From: Pogostemon cablin
Lineage: Eukaryota > Streptophyta > Magnoliopsida > Lamiales > Lamiaceae
Assembly: GCA_023678885.1 (NCBI GenBank)
Contig: CM042994.1
Span: 23,531,073 to 23,595,072, forward strand
Direction of reading: 5' to 3'
Length of the DNA stretch: 64,000 bases
Below are positions 21,784 through 32,739 of this stretch, piece by piece. A program made the translations under genes and the position numbers. Each line of letters opens with the position of its first letter. Position 1 is the stretch's first letter. The notes beneath the pieces are model-generated. The model was not told the DNA's origin. It ran no database searches and saw nothing but the letters and a program-made list of their open reading frames with translations.

Positions 21784-22400
21784 GACCCATCAATCACCAT
21801 TAAGTGGCATTTTTTTCCAATTTAGCACAAGATTCGACTTTTCACACCTCTGCAACACAATATAGTCAAGCAAATATCATAAGAGGAACCATACATGGAA
21901 AAATCATCCATAAACACATTCATGATATTTTCAATTAAACCATCGAAGATAGACATCATACAACGTTGAAAAGTGGCAGGGGCATTACATAGACCAAAAC
22001 ATCATTCTAAATGCAAACGTACCATAAGGACATGTGAAAGTTGTCTTCTCTTGGTCATCCAGGGTAATCAATATTTGATTGTACCCAGAGTACCCATCAA
22101 GAAAACAATAGTACTCATGCCCCGTAAGTCGACCCAATATTTAGTCTATAAATGGCAATGGGAAATGATCTTTACTAGTATTTCATTCAATTTACGATAA
22201 TCAACACATACTCTCCAACCCGTGATAGTTCTAGTGGCAATTGTTTTATTTGTATCGGATCGAACAATTGTCATACCATCCTTTTTTGCCACTACATGTA
22301 AAGGACTTACATATTGACTATCACTAATTGGAAAGATCATTCCCGTATCAAGCTATTTTATCACCTCTTTTCTCACCACTTCTTGCATTATAGGATTTAA
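21784..22400 (-). pseudogene. Reverse transcriptase region, heavily interrupted
   Basis: Motifs in order on the minus strand: LDTGMIFPISDSQYVSPLHV, VVAKKDGMT, RVCVDYRKLNE, TFTCPYGTFAFR, and the catalytic NVFMDDFSMYG (about 21897-21930). These are the canonical Ty3 RT blocks. Stops and frameshifts fall between most of them. Confidence 0.85.
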
Positions 22401-23474
22401 TCTACGTTGGTTTTGCACACAAGACTTCTCATCATCAATCAAATGAATCTTATGCATACACATAGATGGACTAATACCTTTCAAATCTTTTATACTCCAA
22501 CCAATAGAAGATTTATGCTCCCTCAAAACTCTTAACAACTTTTCTAATTCTAAATCATTAAGGGAAGAAGATACAATTACCGGATACGTTTCATTCTCTT
22601 CCAAGTAAGCATACTTCAAATGCTCCGGTAATGGTTTCAATTCTACCTTCTTCTTCTCTTGCACTTCTTCTTTTGGTTCTTCATCAAGTTTCTCCACTTT
22701 TGCTTCATTTGCTTCCTCACTGGTGAGTTCCCTACAAGCATTTAAACCATGCAATTCATCAATCATTTCATCATTTTCTAAACAAAAAGAAGAGTTAGAT
22801 TTTATAGATTCAATAGTGTAAGAATGACTTATAATAAGTTTCAATGGATCCTTGGAGTGAAGATGATACATATGCTTTTCAACAGTATTGTTCACAACCT
22901 CCAATCTTCTACATTCCTCCTTGTTTCGAGGATACCTCATAGCCTCTCTCAATGAAAATATTACTTCTTCTTCATTCACCTATAAAGTTAGCTCCCCTTT
23001 CTCCACATCTATCAATGTTTTCCCCGTGGCAAGAAACGGACTCCCAAGTATCAACGGGACATTAGTATCTTCATCCATATCAAGTACCACAAAATCAACT
23101 GAAAACACAAACTTGCCAACTTTGATCAAAACATCTTCCACAATTCCTTTTGGATGTGTCAACAATCGGTCGGCTAATTAAAGTGTGACCGACGTCGGTT
23201 TGACCTTACCAATACTCAACTTCTTGAAAATTGACAAGGGCATCAAGTTAATGCTAGCCCCCAAATCACATAAAGCTTTGTAGTTCTCATGCTCTCCCAT
23301 CTCACATGGAAAAGTGAAACTCCCCGGATCTTTCAATTTAGGGGGAAGTTTCTTTTGCAAGATCACACTACACTCCTCCGTTAAATTCACCATTTCAAAC
23401 TCTCCCAAGCTTCTTTTCTTCGACAAGATATCCTTAAAAAACTTGGAGTGGCATTTGAAGTAAAGCATCCACAA
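22401..23474 (-). pseudogene. Protease and pre-RT linker of the Athila-like element
   Basis: The retropepsin motif DLGASINLMPLS, then PLILGSPFLATGKTLIDV, lies in two frames split by a stop near 23179. A Glu/Lys-rich linker follows to the RT, including a 208-codon open stretch (22979-22353). The layout is typical of Athila polyproteins. Confidence 0.8.
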
Positions 23475-23613
23475 AAGGAATATTCACATGTATCTTCTTC
23501 AACATCTCAACAAACTTGACAAATTTCTCTTCTAATCCCTTTTTCAAGCATCTTTGTGGAAACGGAATTGCAACGGGCAACTTAGGGATTCCTCATTCAT
23601 CCCTTTCAAACTT

Positions 23614-25616
23614 CTATTCTCTCTCTTTACGTTTTGCTTCTCTACATCTTTCCCATTTCTTTGGAGACTTCACCTTTTCTTCTTCAAGTATAAGGGTACT
23701 TTCATCTTTTTCAACAATCTCAACTTCTTCCTCTTTCCCTTCTTCATCCACTCTTTCCATAGGCTCAAGTTCACACTCTACTTCCTCTACTTCCGTCGGT
23801 ATAGAAGGTCCTTCGTATTTTGTTCCACTACGAAGTTCAATAGCCTTACATTGCTCCTTCGGGTTAGTAATGGTTGTAGATGGAAACTTCCCTTGACGAT
23901 GAACATCTCCCCTTTCACTTGCCATTTGACTAATGTGAGTCTCAATTGCTTTAAATCTCATCTCATTTACATCATCTTTTTGTCTATTTTCCTCTTTAAT
24001 TTCTTTCATAAATTCCAACACTTTAGCCATTTGATCTTCCATGTGCCCGGTGGAAGAGTAAGGGCATTCCCTTGATTTCCATATGACAAATTTTCATACC
24101 TACAAGGTTGATTGAAATTTTTTTGAAAATTACCTTGCCCCCATCCTCCTTGTCTTTGTGGATATCCCCCTCCATGATTACCAAAGTTACCACCATAATT
24201 TCCTTGAAAGTTCCTTCCTTGCATGAAGGAAATTTCCTCAAGTGACATCTCCGGTGGGCACCAAGTATCTTGAATTCCAAAATTATAGGACATACATTGT
24301 TGAGGCATAGATGTAGGCATTTGACAACTTTGAGAAGATTGACCCATACTAGGCATAGACATGTCTTGTTGAAGATTAGGAAACACTTGTTGATTCATCA
24401 AAGGCAATAACATACCTTGTTGAGGATTCGCAAGTACTTGTTGATTCACCATAGACTTGGACAAAGAATTCGGAGACACTTGCAAATTTGCATTCATCCT
24501 CTTAAGTATCTCCGTGATTGTCTTATCGGTTACATCCTCCTTAGGTACCTCCACTTTTTTTACTTGTTGCAAGCACACTTCTTCCATCTTAGCTATTCTC
24601 TCCATTTCATACATGCCCGCAACTCTATTCATAGGTCATTGACCCGTATTTAAAGCAATCTCTTCATATATAGCAATAGCTCTTCCCAGAGTTTGCCCCA
24701 ATATAGAACCTCCTACCGAAGCATCAACAAGCATCCTCTCACTTCCATTCAAACCAGCATAGAAAAATCCTACTTGTTGATCTTCGGGAAATCCATGTTG
24801 TGGACACTTCCTTAGCATTTCTTTGAACCAGTCCCAAGCCTCACTAAAAGTTTCAAGAGGCATTTGCTTAAACTATAATATTTGACCTTTGAGATGCAAC
24901 ATCTTTGATGGTGGGAAATACTTGCTTAGGAACCTTTGAGCCAACTCTCTCTATGTATTATAGGATTCCAGAGGTATAGTATGAAACCAAGCCTTAGCTC
25001 TATCCCTTAATGAAAAGGAAAAGAGCTTCATCTTGACAATATCGTCACTCACTCCGTTGATCTTTGTGGTATTAGCTAACTCCATGAATTGAGATAGGTG
25101 AGCATTTGGATCTTCCATAACTTCACCTCCAAATTGATTTGCTTGCACCATATTGATCAATTCCGTCTTGATCTCAAAATTATTAACATTTAACGGCGGC
25201 CCCATCGCATAATTCACAAACTGAGATTGGAAATGATCTCGGATGTTCATCCCCGCTCCATTATGTCCATGGCCCCGAGGTTGATTTTGCACTACCGGAA
25301 GAGCTTGTTGGTTATCTCTAGCTTCTTGTTGTGCCATCAAGTTTTGAATAATCACTTGCAATTGTTGATTTTGCAAGTGCATTTGTTAAGCATAAGCTTG
25401 TGGCACAAACTCCGGATTAATATTTCCTCCTCGAACATTATTACCCCTTTGAAAATTCCTCATATTACCTACTTCATCAACCATATTTGCATTATCCCTT
25501 ACGTTTTCCATAACTCTCTCCGTATGCTCTAACACTCCTCTTCTTTGTCTTCTTAAGGTAGCTTCCAATTCCAAGTTCAAATGTTCAATAAATTGAGACC
25601 TTGAACGAGTTCGCAT
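23614..25616 (-). pseudogene. gag of the Athila-like element
   Basis: Starts MRTRSRSQFIEHLNLELEA at 25616 after the second primer-binding site. The gag core follows: ELINMVQANQFGG, MKLFSFSLRDRAKAWFHTIP, LETFSEAWDWFKEMLRKCPQ and FFYAGLNGSERMLVDASVGG. A Gln/Met-rich and Gly/Asn-rich stretch (GNYGGNFGNHGGGYPQRQ) and an acidic tail come next. Stops near 25386, 24950 and 24635 interrupt it. It aligns in order with the two gag fragments of the surrounding tandem element, but is a different, more complete version. Confidence 0.85.
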
Positions 25617-25742
25617 GTACCTACAAGAATTTCCAAATTAGTTCTCCAAGTAATCAAGACAAATAAAAAAATAAACAAATAAAAGAAATACTTTTATCAA
25701 AACTAATCAAATTCAAACTCGTTACAAACAAAAGTTTTAATA

Positions 25743-25762
25743 TTTCCCCAGCAAGCGCCGCC
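25743..25762 (-). promoter_or_regulatory. Second (internal) primer-binding site
   Basis: Minus strand TGGCGGCGCTTGCTGGGG, directly after a CTAAGAACA LTR end. It is 1.4 kb inside the element and belongs to a different LTR family from the outer one. Confidence 0.6.
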
Positions 25763-25763
25763 A

Positions 25764-26355
25764 TGTTCTTAGTCGCATTTCTAGTAAAATGTTTTAGAGT
25801 AAGAGACTCTATCGTTGTTGAACACATGTGACCAAGCAACAAAATTTATAAGTATGTCGTCCCAAGGGAAAGTAAGCTCATGATTATATCCGGATTTATC
25901 ATTGATTTATGCTTTGTAAGAGTGACAAGATTGAAGGTTTGGTATTTGGACTACTTATTATTCTAATCAATTAACTAAGAATTCAACTAACAACTAAATG
26001 TATCAAATATTGAACAAGTAACAAGATGAATGGAACGTGGATAGAATTCACGTAAGAAGAGAGCAAGGCTAATCATACTCATGGTTAAGAATCTAACTAG
26101 ATATGCATAACTCTTGATATTGACCTTCATTAATTGTAGACTAAAAGCAATCACGTTTTTACCCATAATCCCTATGGCCAAGACAATTAGGTTCTTGACT
26201 CTTTGACAAGTCTAAATCTCCTAAGATTGTGCTTACTCTCAATTCCCTTAAGGTACTATGATCATAAGTTTGGTTCTTTTCACTCAATTTCTTAAGTGTC
26301 CCCCTATGAATGTTCTAAGCATAAGAATGGTATGGCTTACCACTCCTCATACTTT
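25764..26355 (-). repeat. 3' part of a foreign LTR inside the 15-kb element
   Basis: On the minus strand it ends CTAAGAACA and closely matches 54050-54631 of the separate plus-strand LTR fragment (shared blocks include CCAAGCAACAAAATTTATAA and AGTATGTCGTCCCAA in reverse). The 5' part of this LTR is missing; a gag-tail sequence is joined to it at about 26355. Confidence 0.8.
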
Positions 26356-27003
26356 CATCCTCTAAGCTTTCCTCTACCTTGTCTTCCTTATCCTTAATAA
26401 GCTCAACATCTCTAGAGTCTTCAACACTCTTCTACCTCCAAATTTTCTTCAATCTTTTCATCAAAATTCTCCATTTAGTGAATGGAAATTCGATGTTCAT
26501 TCACTATGGCCTCAAATCTCATCTCCTCTTCCTCAAACTTTTCTCTTTCTTTCTTCCATTCCTTCTTCAAGCATTTTCATTGTTTGACTTAATTGATCTT
26601 GGAAGGAAGGTTTCCCCTCATCATATGGTGGACACTCTTCTTGGAAATTCCCTTGGACATACCCGTTTTGCATATATGTTCCATTACCCATTTGGTAATT
26701 GGGCATATTCCACATTTGTCCCCCATTAAAGTTGGGAGTAGGCATTGAGTAGGCATTTTGAGACTCATAGCTTGAAAGACTTGGTTGAAAACTTTACCTT
26801 GTATCAATTCCATAAGCTTATCTTCTAAGCAACTCCATTGTATTTTCGGATAAAGGAGTAAACATAGGCACTTGGTTTGAAGAACTTGGTATGGAATAAG
26901 TGCATGCTTGATACGGTTGGAATGTGTTTTCATTATGACCTCCTTGCCATCTCCCATATATTCCATTATTGTAGCATTGATCCATTTTTGCTGCTCTTCT
27001 CAA
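26356..27003 (-). pseudogene. gag-tail fragment fused to the foreign LTR
   Basis: Minus-strand frames read KMDQCYNNGIYGRWQGGHNE, NQVPMFTPLSENTMELL, NGGQMWNMPNYQMGNGTYMQ and DQLSQTMKMLEEGMEERKRK. This composition (Asn/Gly/Met/Gln, then a Lys/Glu coiled stretch) is that of the region between gag core and protease in Athila elements. It runs directly into LTR sequence without protease or RT. Confidence 0.6.
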
Positions 27004-27188
27004 GATCTACTATAATTATTCTCCACTATTTTTGGTTTGTTCCTTTTCCCCTTCTTTCAAGATTGATGTACCTATCAAGAAGAACAAGTTATAACAAGAT
27101 TTTTCAAAACAAATATAGATGCAAAAATAAGAAAAAAAATGTATTAAGTAGAGCTAATAAATTCAAACACGTTACATCGAAGGCTTTC

Positions 27189-27206
27189 GCCCCGGCAACG
27201 ACGCCA
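27189..27206 (-). promoter_or_regulatory. Outer primer-binding site of the 15-kb element
   Basis: Minus strand TGGCGTCGTTGCCGGGGC immediately follows the 5' LTR end (AGTTCA). tRNA-Asp complement, as in Athila. Confidence 0.8.
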
Positions 27207-28914
27207 TGAACTTGGTTTCAATTTTGGTTTAAATTGATTTAGAGCAAGTGTACTCTATCGTGTGTAGCAGTAAGCAACCAAGTACAAAATTTATATAATA
27301 TCGAACCCAAGGGCGAAAGTGGGTAGCCGTGTTTGAGAAGTGTTTCACTCTAGTAGGACAAATCAAAAGGAGGGGGTTGCTTATACTACAAACTAACAAC
27401 TAAGAAAGCAATTAAAGATAGAACATGTACAAATGTGATGAAAAATGGATGAAGGTGAACAACCTAAGAAGTATGTAAGGCAAGCAACATTCATGGACAA
27501 GGTATACATAGACTCACACACACACATGCATTGATGATTTTCATGTTATGATATTAAGGGAAATCACGTATGTACCCCTAATCCCTATGGCCAAGGCAAT
27601 TAGGTTCTCGACTCTTTGACAAGTCTAAATCTCCTAGGATTGTTTTACTCTCAATTCCCATTAAGGTACTATAATCATAAGTTGGTTCCCCTCACTAGTT
27701 CTTACTAATGTCCTATCATGAGGTTCCAAGCATTTGAAGGGTATGGCTTACCTCTCCTCACACTAATTAAGTCATCTCATGCAATCAATGATACAATTAA
27801 ATCACTAAATATAATATTGGAATGATCATCCTAACACTATGAATAGAGAATTTAATAACACAAATCATACATAAAATGAGAATAAGCATTTATGATAGAA
27901 AATATTCATAACAATCATTTCATCAAACATGTGGTATGCAAAATCTATATAATACCTAACCAATCATATTGCTAGCCTCACATGAGGACTAGCCACTACA
28001 TAGCATTACAAATTCATTACAATCCAAGGCATGCTCCATTTGAGCTAAATAATGAAGAAAATAACAAAATAAAGGTAAGTTGGCTCCCCTTTGATTGTGA
28101 ACTTCCTCCTCCTTGATCATGCTATAATCTTCAACCAATGATGAATTCTTCTTCTTAGATTGGTGGATGGATGGATTTATGGATGGATTTGAGAAGATCA
28201 AAAGGATTGGATGGATGAAGTGAATGGTGGAAGAGATGGAGATGAATGTGTGTGATTTAGGTGTCTAGTGTGTGTGGAAATTGATCCAAAATGATTCCTC
28301 CCGTAATTTTTGGTCAAACAGGTCCTTATATTCCATGGAAGCTTCTAGAACACGTGCATATCATAAAACTGGCTTTTGCACCTACACGGGTCTTGTAGGT
28401 GCACACGGGGCGTGTAGGTGCATCGCGTGCAGTGCAATCTCACCGTTTCGCGCATAACTTTCTCATCCAAACCCCGATTCGAGTGATTCTTGCGCTCACG
28501 CAATCCTCTCTTCCGTGGATTTCCAACCATATATTACAAGTCTAGTTTTGAGCTCCACAAGAATACAGAAAAATTATACAAGTTGGACTTGCGTTTTTCA
28601 GCATTTTGCTTTGGCTCGTTCTTCCTCATTTCAACTCCGAATTGAGCTCCGTTTTTTCCCACATCTTCCTTATCATATCTAGAATCCATATTTACCTGAA
28701 AATCATAAAAATTACTCCAAAGTACCAATTCTCTAAATAGTTACAAATATCGCTCAATTTAAGGCACTTAATCATGAAAATCACACATTTATCATTTCAA
28801 TGCACACATCTTCATATCTTCATATAATACCACCAAATGATATACAAAATGAATAAAAACATACAAAAACACATAATAATGACACTAAAATCTAGGTGAA
28901 AACAACACCGATCA
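27207..28914 (-). repeat. 5' LTR of the 15-kb Athila-like element
   Basis: Near-identical to 13800-15505. On the minus strand it holds a 70-codon frame 28201-27989 ending LAQMEHALDCNEFVMLCSG, the same C-terminus as in the other LTR. Confidence 0.9.
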
Positions 28915-29367
28915 GTATCTAGGAAGGGGGTTCAAGATTACTCACGCATCTTTTGTGATTAATGAACAATATTATTAACTTGAAATCAAATCATATTTAG
29001 TGGGTTAATAGGATCTTGTGATGCATTTACATTGAAATAGTATGAATAAACATTAAGACGTCTAGGAAACCAAATCAATTGCACTAAACCGGATACCTTA
29101 GAGATGTATTTCTCTCTTAATTCACTCTCAAATATTTCTTTGTTTTATTTTATTTATAAGTTCTTTGTTATTTCAATTCTTTAGTTATTAATTACATTCT
29201 AAACTTGGAAATTTGGTTACAATAATTCTAGTTGAATGGTAATTCATAGTAAAATAGATAATTAACTGTCTCAATGGGAATGATATTTAACTGGGATACT
29301 CACTGTAGTTGACATCCCTACACTTGGGGATTTAAGTTGAGTATGCAAATTATGCCTAACAAGTTCA

Positions 29368-29385
29368 TGGCGTCGTGCTGCCAGG
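29368..29385 (+). promoter_or_regulatory. Primer-binding site, second tandem unit
   Basis: TGGCGTCGTGCTGCCAGG, 6 bases after the LTR end at 29361; same position as in the first unit. Confidence 0.65.
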
Positions 29386-29482
29386 GACAATTTTAATTAT
29401 TTATTTGCTTTTGTTACTTATTTAATTAGAATATTTTTATTGAAATTTAATTGTCTTGACCTTGAATTTTTCTTGAAGTTGA

Positions 29483-30325
29483 ATGCACACCAGGACAAAG
29501 AAGGGAACGCAAGATCTCGAATTTGATCTAGAGGTTGAAGCGTCTGTGAGGAAAAGAAGAGGAGCAGCGAAAAATCTCAAAACACCTCCTAAGGCTGCTA
29601 AGGTACCTTTTTCGAAGAAGAAAGCAGATACACCGAAGCCTAAGGCAGTTGTGGAGGAGGAAGATTAGCAGATTGACAATTAGGTTATCCCAGAAAAGGC
29701 TGAATCAGAAACAGAAAAAGAAACAACAGTAATGGGAGATAGAACTCATGAAGATGACATCGTCATTAGGGAGACATTCAAGTCTACCAACCTAGGAGGA
29801 TCAGGCGTAGTTGGGGCCATTCAAGCTAATGAAGCGAATAACATAAGGCCAGCCCTGATCAACATGGTGGAGAAAAACCCCTACGCCGGAGGCATTTTCG
29901 ATAAACTATACGGACATCTGAAGCATTTTAACAGCTATATGGATACAGTGAAAGCCACTGATGCTATAAATGACAGATTAAAGATGAGGCTTTTTCAGTT
30001 TTTCTTGGTTGATAAGGCGAGGGAGTGGTATGACAAGCTGGCAGGAGACAGTTGCTCGAATTGGACTAAGCTGCAGCAGCTGTTCGTTGATCGTTTTATG
30101 CCACCGGGTAAGATTCTTGCACTGAAGCAAGAAATAAATCAATTCGAGCAGATGATAGATGAATCATTTGGAGAGGCTTCGGAAAGGTTTACTGATGCGC
30201 TAAGGATATGCCCACAACATGGATTCAAGAAGTCTTAGCACATCAGTGTCTTCTATAATGGCCTCGACAATGAATCAAGGGTGTTAGTTGATGCATCTGC
30301 TGGAGGAACGATCTTTGGAAAAACA
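29483..30325 (+). pseudogene. gag fragment, second tandem copy
   Basis: Begins MHTRTKKGTQDLEFDLEVEA and keeps the gag core open for 168 codons (29732-30238: MRLFQFFLVDKAREWYDKL, FMPPGKILALKQEIN). Stops occur at 29666, 29681 and 30236. It ends at GGTIFGKTS, the same junction with LTR sequence as the first copy. The N-terminal arm has an insertion/deletion pattern close to that of the first copy. Confidence 0.85.
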
Positions 30326-31363
30326 TCCATCCCATCATTCCATCGGTCTGGAGAAGAATTCAAGTGATATTGAGATAGTCAATCCAATCGGAGAGATGGA
30401 AAAGAACGTAAACCACGTGACACTAGGATTTTTTTTCTTTTTGTTAATTTCTTCTTTTGTGAATTCTGTTATGAATTTGTCAGGAGGGATTTGTGTAACC
30501 TCATGGGCTAAAAACCATTTACAGTTCTAGGGATTGAAGGTTAGAGTAGTTGATTTGGGAACCCTAGACAACAGTTGTGAATTCATGCTATATTTAAATT
30601 CTTATTTATTTGATTGATTAAGACCTTGTTTACATGTGTGTAACGTCTTCACAATATGCTATTGATGTTGCCCGTGATGCTTGGTATATTGTGTTAGCTT
30701 GTGTGCATACATAGTTAATATTGTCTATTTGATAGGGATTATAGTAGTTTGCCCGTGAACACGATAATTCTAAGGGCTGGTAAATTGGATGCTTGATTAT
30801 CTTAGTAGAATAATGCAACTAAGAATTCAAGTAGGACGGATTGAATAGTACTTTCAGAGAATATATGTTAGTCAAACTGGTCATCCGGAGGTTTCTTAAG
30901 TTTGCATTATTAGTATCTAGGAAGGGGGTTCAAGATTACTCATGCATCTTTTGTGATTAATTGAACAATATTATTAACTTGAAATCAAATCGTATTTGGT
31001 AGGTTAATAGGATCTTGTGATGTATTTCCATTTAAATAGCATGAATGAATATTAAGACGTCTAGGAAACCAAATCAATTGCACTAAACCGGATACCTTAG
31101 AGTTTTACTTCTCTCTTAATTCACTCTCGAATAATTCTTTGCTTTATTTTATTTATAAGTTCTTTATTATTTCAATTCTTTAGTTATTAATTATATTCAA
31201 AACTTGGAAATTTAGTTACAATAATTCTAGTTGAATGGTAATTCATAGTAAAATAGATAATTAACTGTCTCAATGGGAATGATATATAACTGGGATACTT
31301 GTCACTGCAATTGACATCCCTACACTTGGGAATTTAAGTTGAGTGCGCAAATTATGCCTAACA
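30326..31363 (+). repeat. Third LTR of the tandem element (5'-truncated)
   Basis: Equivalent to 9789-12234 minus the hAT. Ends GCCTAACA followed by the TGCAT duplication and AZG sequence, so this is the true 3' end of the whole insertion. Confidence 0.85.
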
Positions 31364-31735
31364 TGCATCCAACATGAAGGCGAAGTATTGTCCGTCGAAG
31401 TCACCATTGGTTGTCGTGAATCCGGCGAATCGAGCCATGGAGAACAAAGTTCCGATAGTGTCGAGGATGTTAACATAGAGAAAGGTCACTAGAGCCTCCC
31501 AAAAATGAGCTTTTCCAATGCTCTTGAAACTCAAAGCCCCGGTGGTGGACTCGACTATGTGGACATCAATGACTTTTTTGAAGTAATTGTAGGTGGAGTC
31601 CCCACTGGAGAGTTGGGAAATGTCGTGATGGTGGTGTATTTGAACCAAGAAACCGTCGTGACAAAGAGGATGTCGTAAATCATGGCTCCTTTTATATTCT
31701 TTACAGGTGGAGGTGGAAGGATCGTAGACCATCGA
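31364..31735 (-). pseudogene. AZG adenine/guanine permease fragment, proximal piece
   Basis: Minus-strand frames read VKNIKGAMIY, LFVTTVSWF, then after a shift GDSTYNYFKKVIDVHIVEST, GALSFKSIGKAHFWEALVTF, LYVNILDTIGTLFSMARFAG and GQYFAFMLDA. This is the central region of AZG1-type purine permeases. At 31364 the frame is cut by the Athila-type element and resumes at 8997 with PSIVVGSLLG. A frameshift and truncated ends show a pseudogene. Sequence upstream (31736-31787 and 37198-37395) is not clearly AZG and may be a second captured piece. Confidence 0.85.
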
Positions 31736-32739
31736 AAGTAAATCTCCGGCGTAACCAGGGTATGCCCCTTTAGCATATACTCCAGGGTAGGGATGTAAGC
31801 GAACCAAACCGTTCATGAACTATTTGAGTCTTGTTTTGATAAAGTGTTTGTTCGAGCTTGTTTGTTAACCTTAACAAGTTAAACCAAGCTTGAATTTTGA
31901 GCTCGAATAGTCTATCAACTCAAACTCAAGCCTAAGGGTATTCGGTCTGAAAGCTCGCAAACATATTCACTAATGAGCTCGTTAATGGCTCACAAATGTG
32001 TTCGTAAGCTTTATGATTATTTTTTAGTATTATATATTACTTCCTCGTCCCAAACTCGTTGTCTTAGTTACTGTAGACGCGAAGTTTAAGAAATTTTTTT
32101 TTTTTACTTTTCAACTCTATTATGTGAGGGTAAAATTGTCCAAATCATTTGGGGTGTTTTTGGATTAAATACATCATTAGTGTTAATCCAAAAAATTACC
32201 TAAAAAATACAGAAATAATTTCAGAAATTTTTATCCTACTAAAAATGTGAACTGTTGATGCATACATAACATTCTCCAAAATTACAAATCTGAAATTTTA
32301 AATGAGCTTACAATAATAAATTTAAATACGTACACTATTACACAATACCTAGACTATTACAAACTAGAGTTGGATGGAATAGTTTTACAAAAATACATAT
32401 TACACCTTAGATTTATGAATGCATCATCATTGGTGGTTCCCTCCAAAAATTCTACCACAATCTTACGAATCCCTCCAAAAGATCTGGCACATCAAAATAA
32501 TTCCCTCCAATAGTCAGCCCTGCCAGAAATTTTCCCTCCAACTGCCTAACCTCCTTTTAGTTTTCCCCCTTTTTATCAAGGATACAAACAGACATCAGTG
32601 TATTATTTTTCATTAATAGACATGCATTAATGGCAACCACCACAAGTTCTCACCTTTCCACAGAAAAAAAAACTTAATAGGGAAGTTTTTGATTAGGCAC
32701 ACCAAAAATGGGAAGATTGATCATGGAAAAGCAAAGGAA

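Larger units (their letters stand above)
13800..28914 (-). mobile_element. Athila-like Ty3 retrotransposon with both LTRs, 15.1 kb, chimeric interior
   Basis: Starts TGAACTTGG (13800) and ends CCGATCA (28914), with 5-bp duplication GTATC on both sides (13795-13799 and 28915-28919). LTRs are 13800-15505 and 27207-28914 (about 1.7 kb), differing by roughly 3-4% in the 180 bp I compared. Minus-strand order is 5' LTR, primer-binding site, a gag-tail piece, part of a different LTR, a second primer-binding site, gag, protease, RT, RNase H, integrase, a tail frame, a GC-rich palindrome region, polypurine tract, 3' LTR. A copia-type solo LTR (17437-18648) lies inside. The pol frames carry many stops and frameshifts, so it is immobile now. 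Confidence 0.9.
13199..29361 (+). repeat. Second LTR of the tandem element (5'-truncated, split by insertion)
   Basis: LTR sequence equivalent to 9789 onward resumes directly after gag. It is interrupted at 13799/28915 by the 15-kb Athila-like element and then runs to GCCTAACA at 29361, followed by the next primer-binding site. The two halves join cleanly across the GTATC duplication when compared with the first and third copies (TTAGTATCTAGGAA). Confidence 0.85.
8998..31363 (+). mobile_element. Athila-type LTR retrotransposon: tandem LTR-gag-LTR-gag-LTR
   Basis: Starts TGATGAGAG (8998) and ends GCCTAACA (31363), flanked by the 5-bp duplication TGCAT (8993-8997 and 31364-31368), with the AZG frame continuing across. 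Inside are three LTR copies and two gag copies in the order full LTR (8998-12234), gag, 5'-truncated LTR, gag, 5'-truncated LTR. Both gag-to-LTR junctions fall at the same base (about 13199 and 30326). No protease, RT or integrase of its own is present. Each LTR-gag repeat is about 2.0 kb once later insertions are removed. I infer an internally deleted non-autonomous element that was tandemly amplified. Confidence 0.85.

Noticed and set aside
23516..24075. Plus-strand frames of 126 and 173 codons rich in Ser and Phe
   Set aside because: They are antisense shadows of the Glu/Lys-rich gag tail of the Athila-like element.
31270..31816. 152-codon minus-strand frame as an intact gene
   Set aside because: It joins LTR sequence, a frameshifted AZG fragment and the edge of a hAT element; only the central part is AZG.
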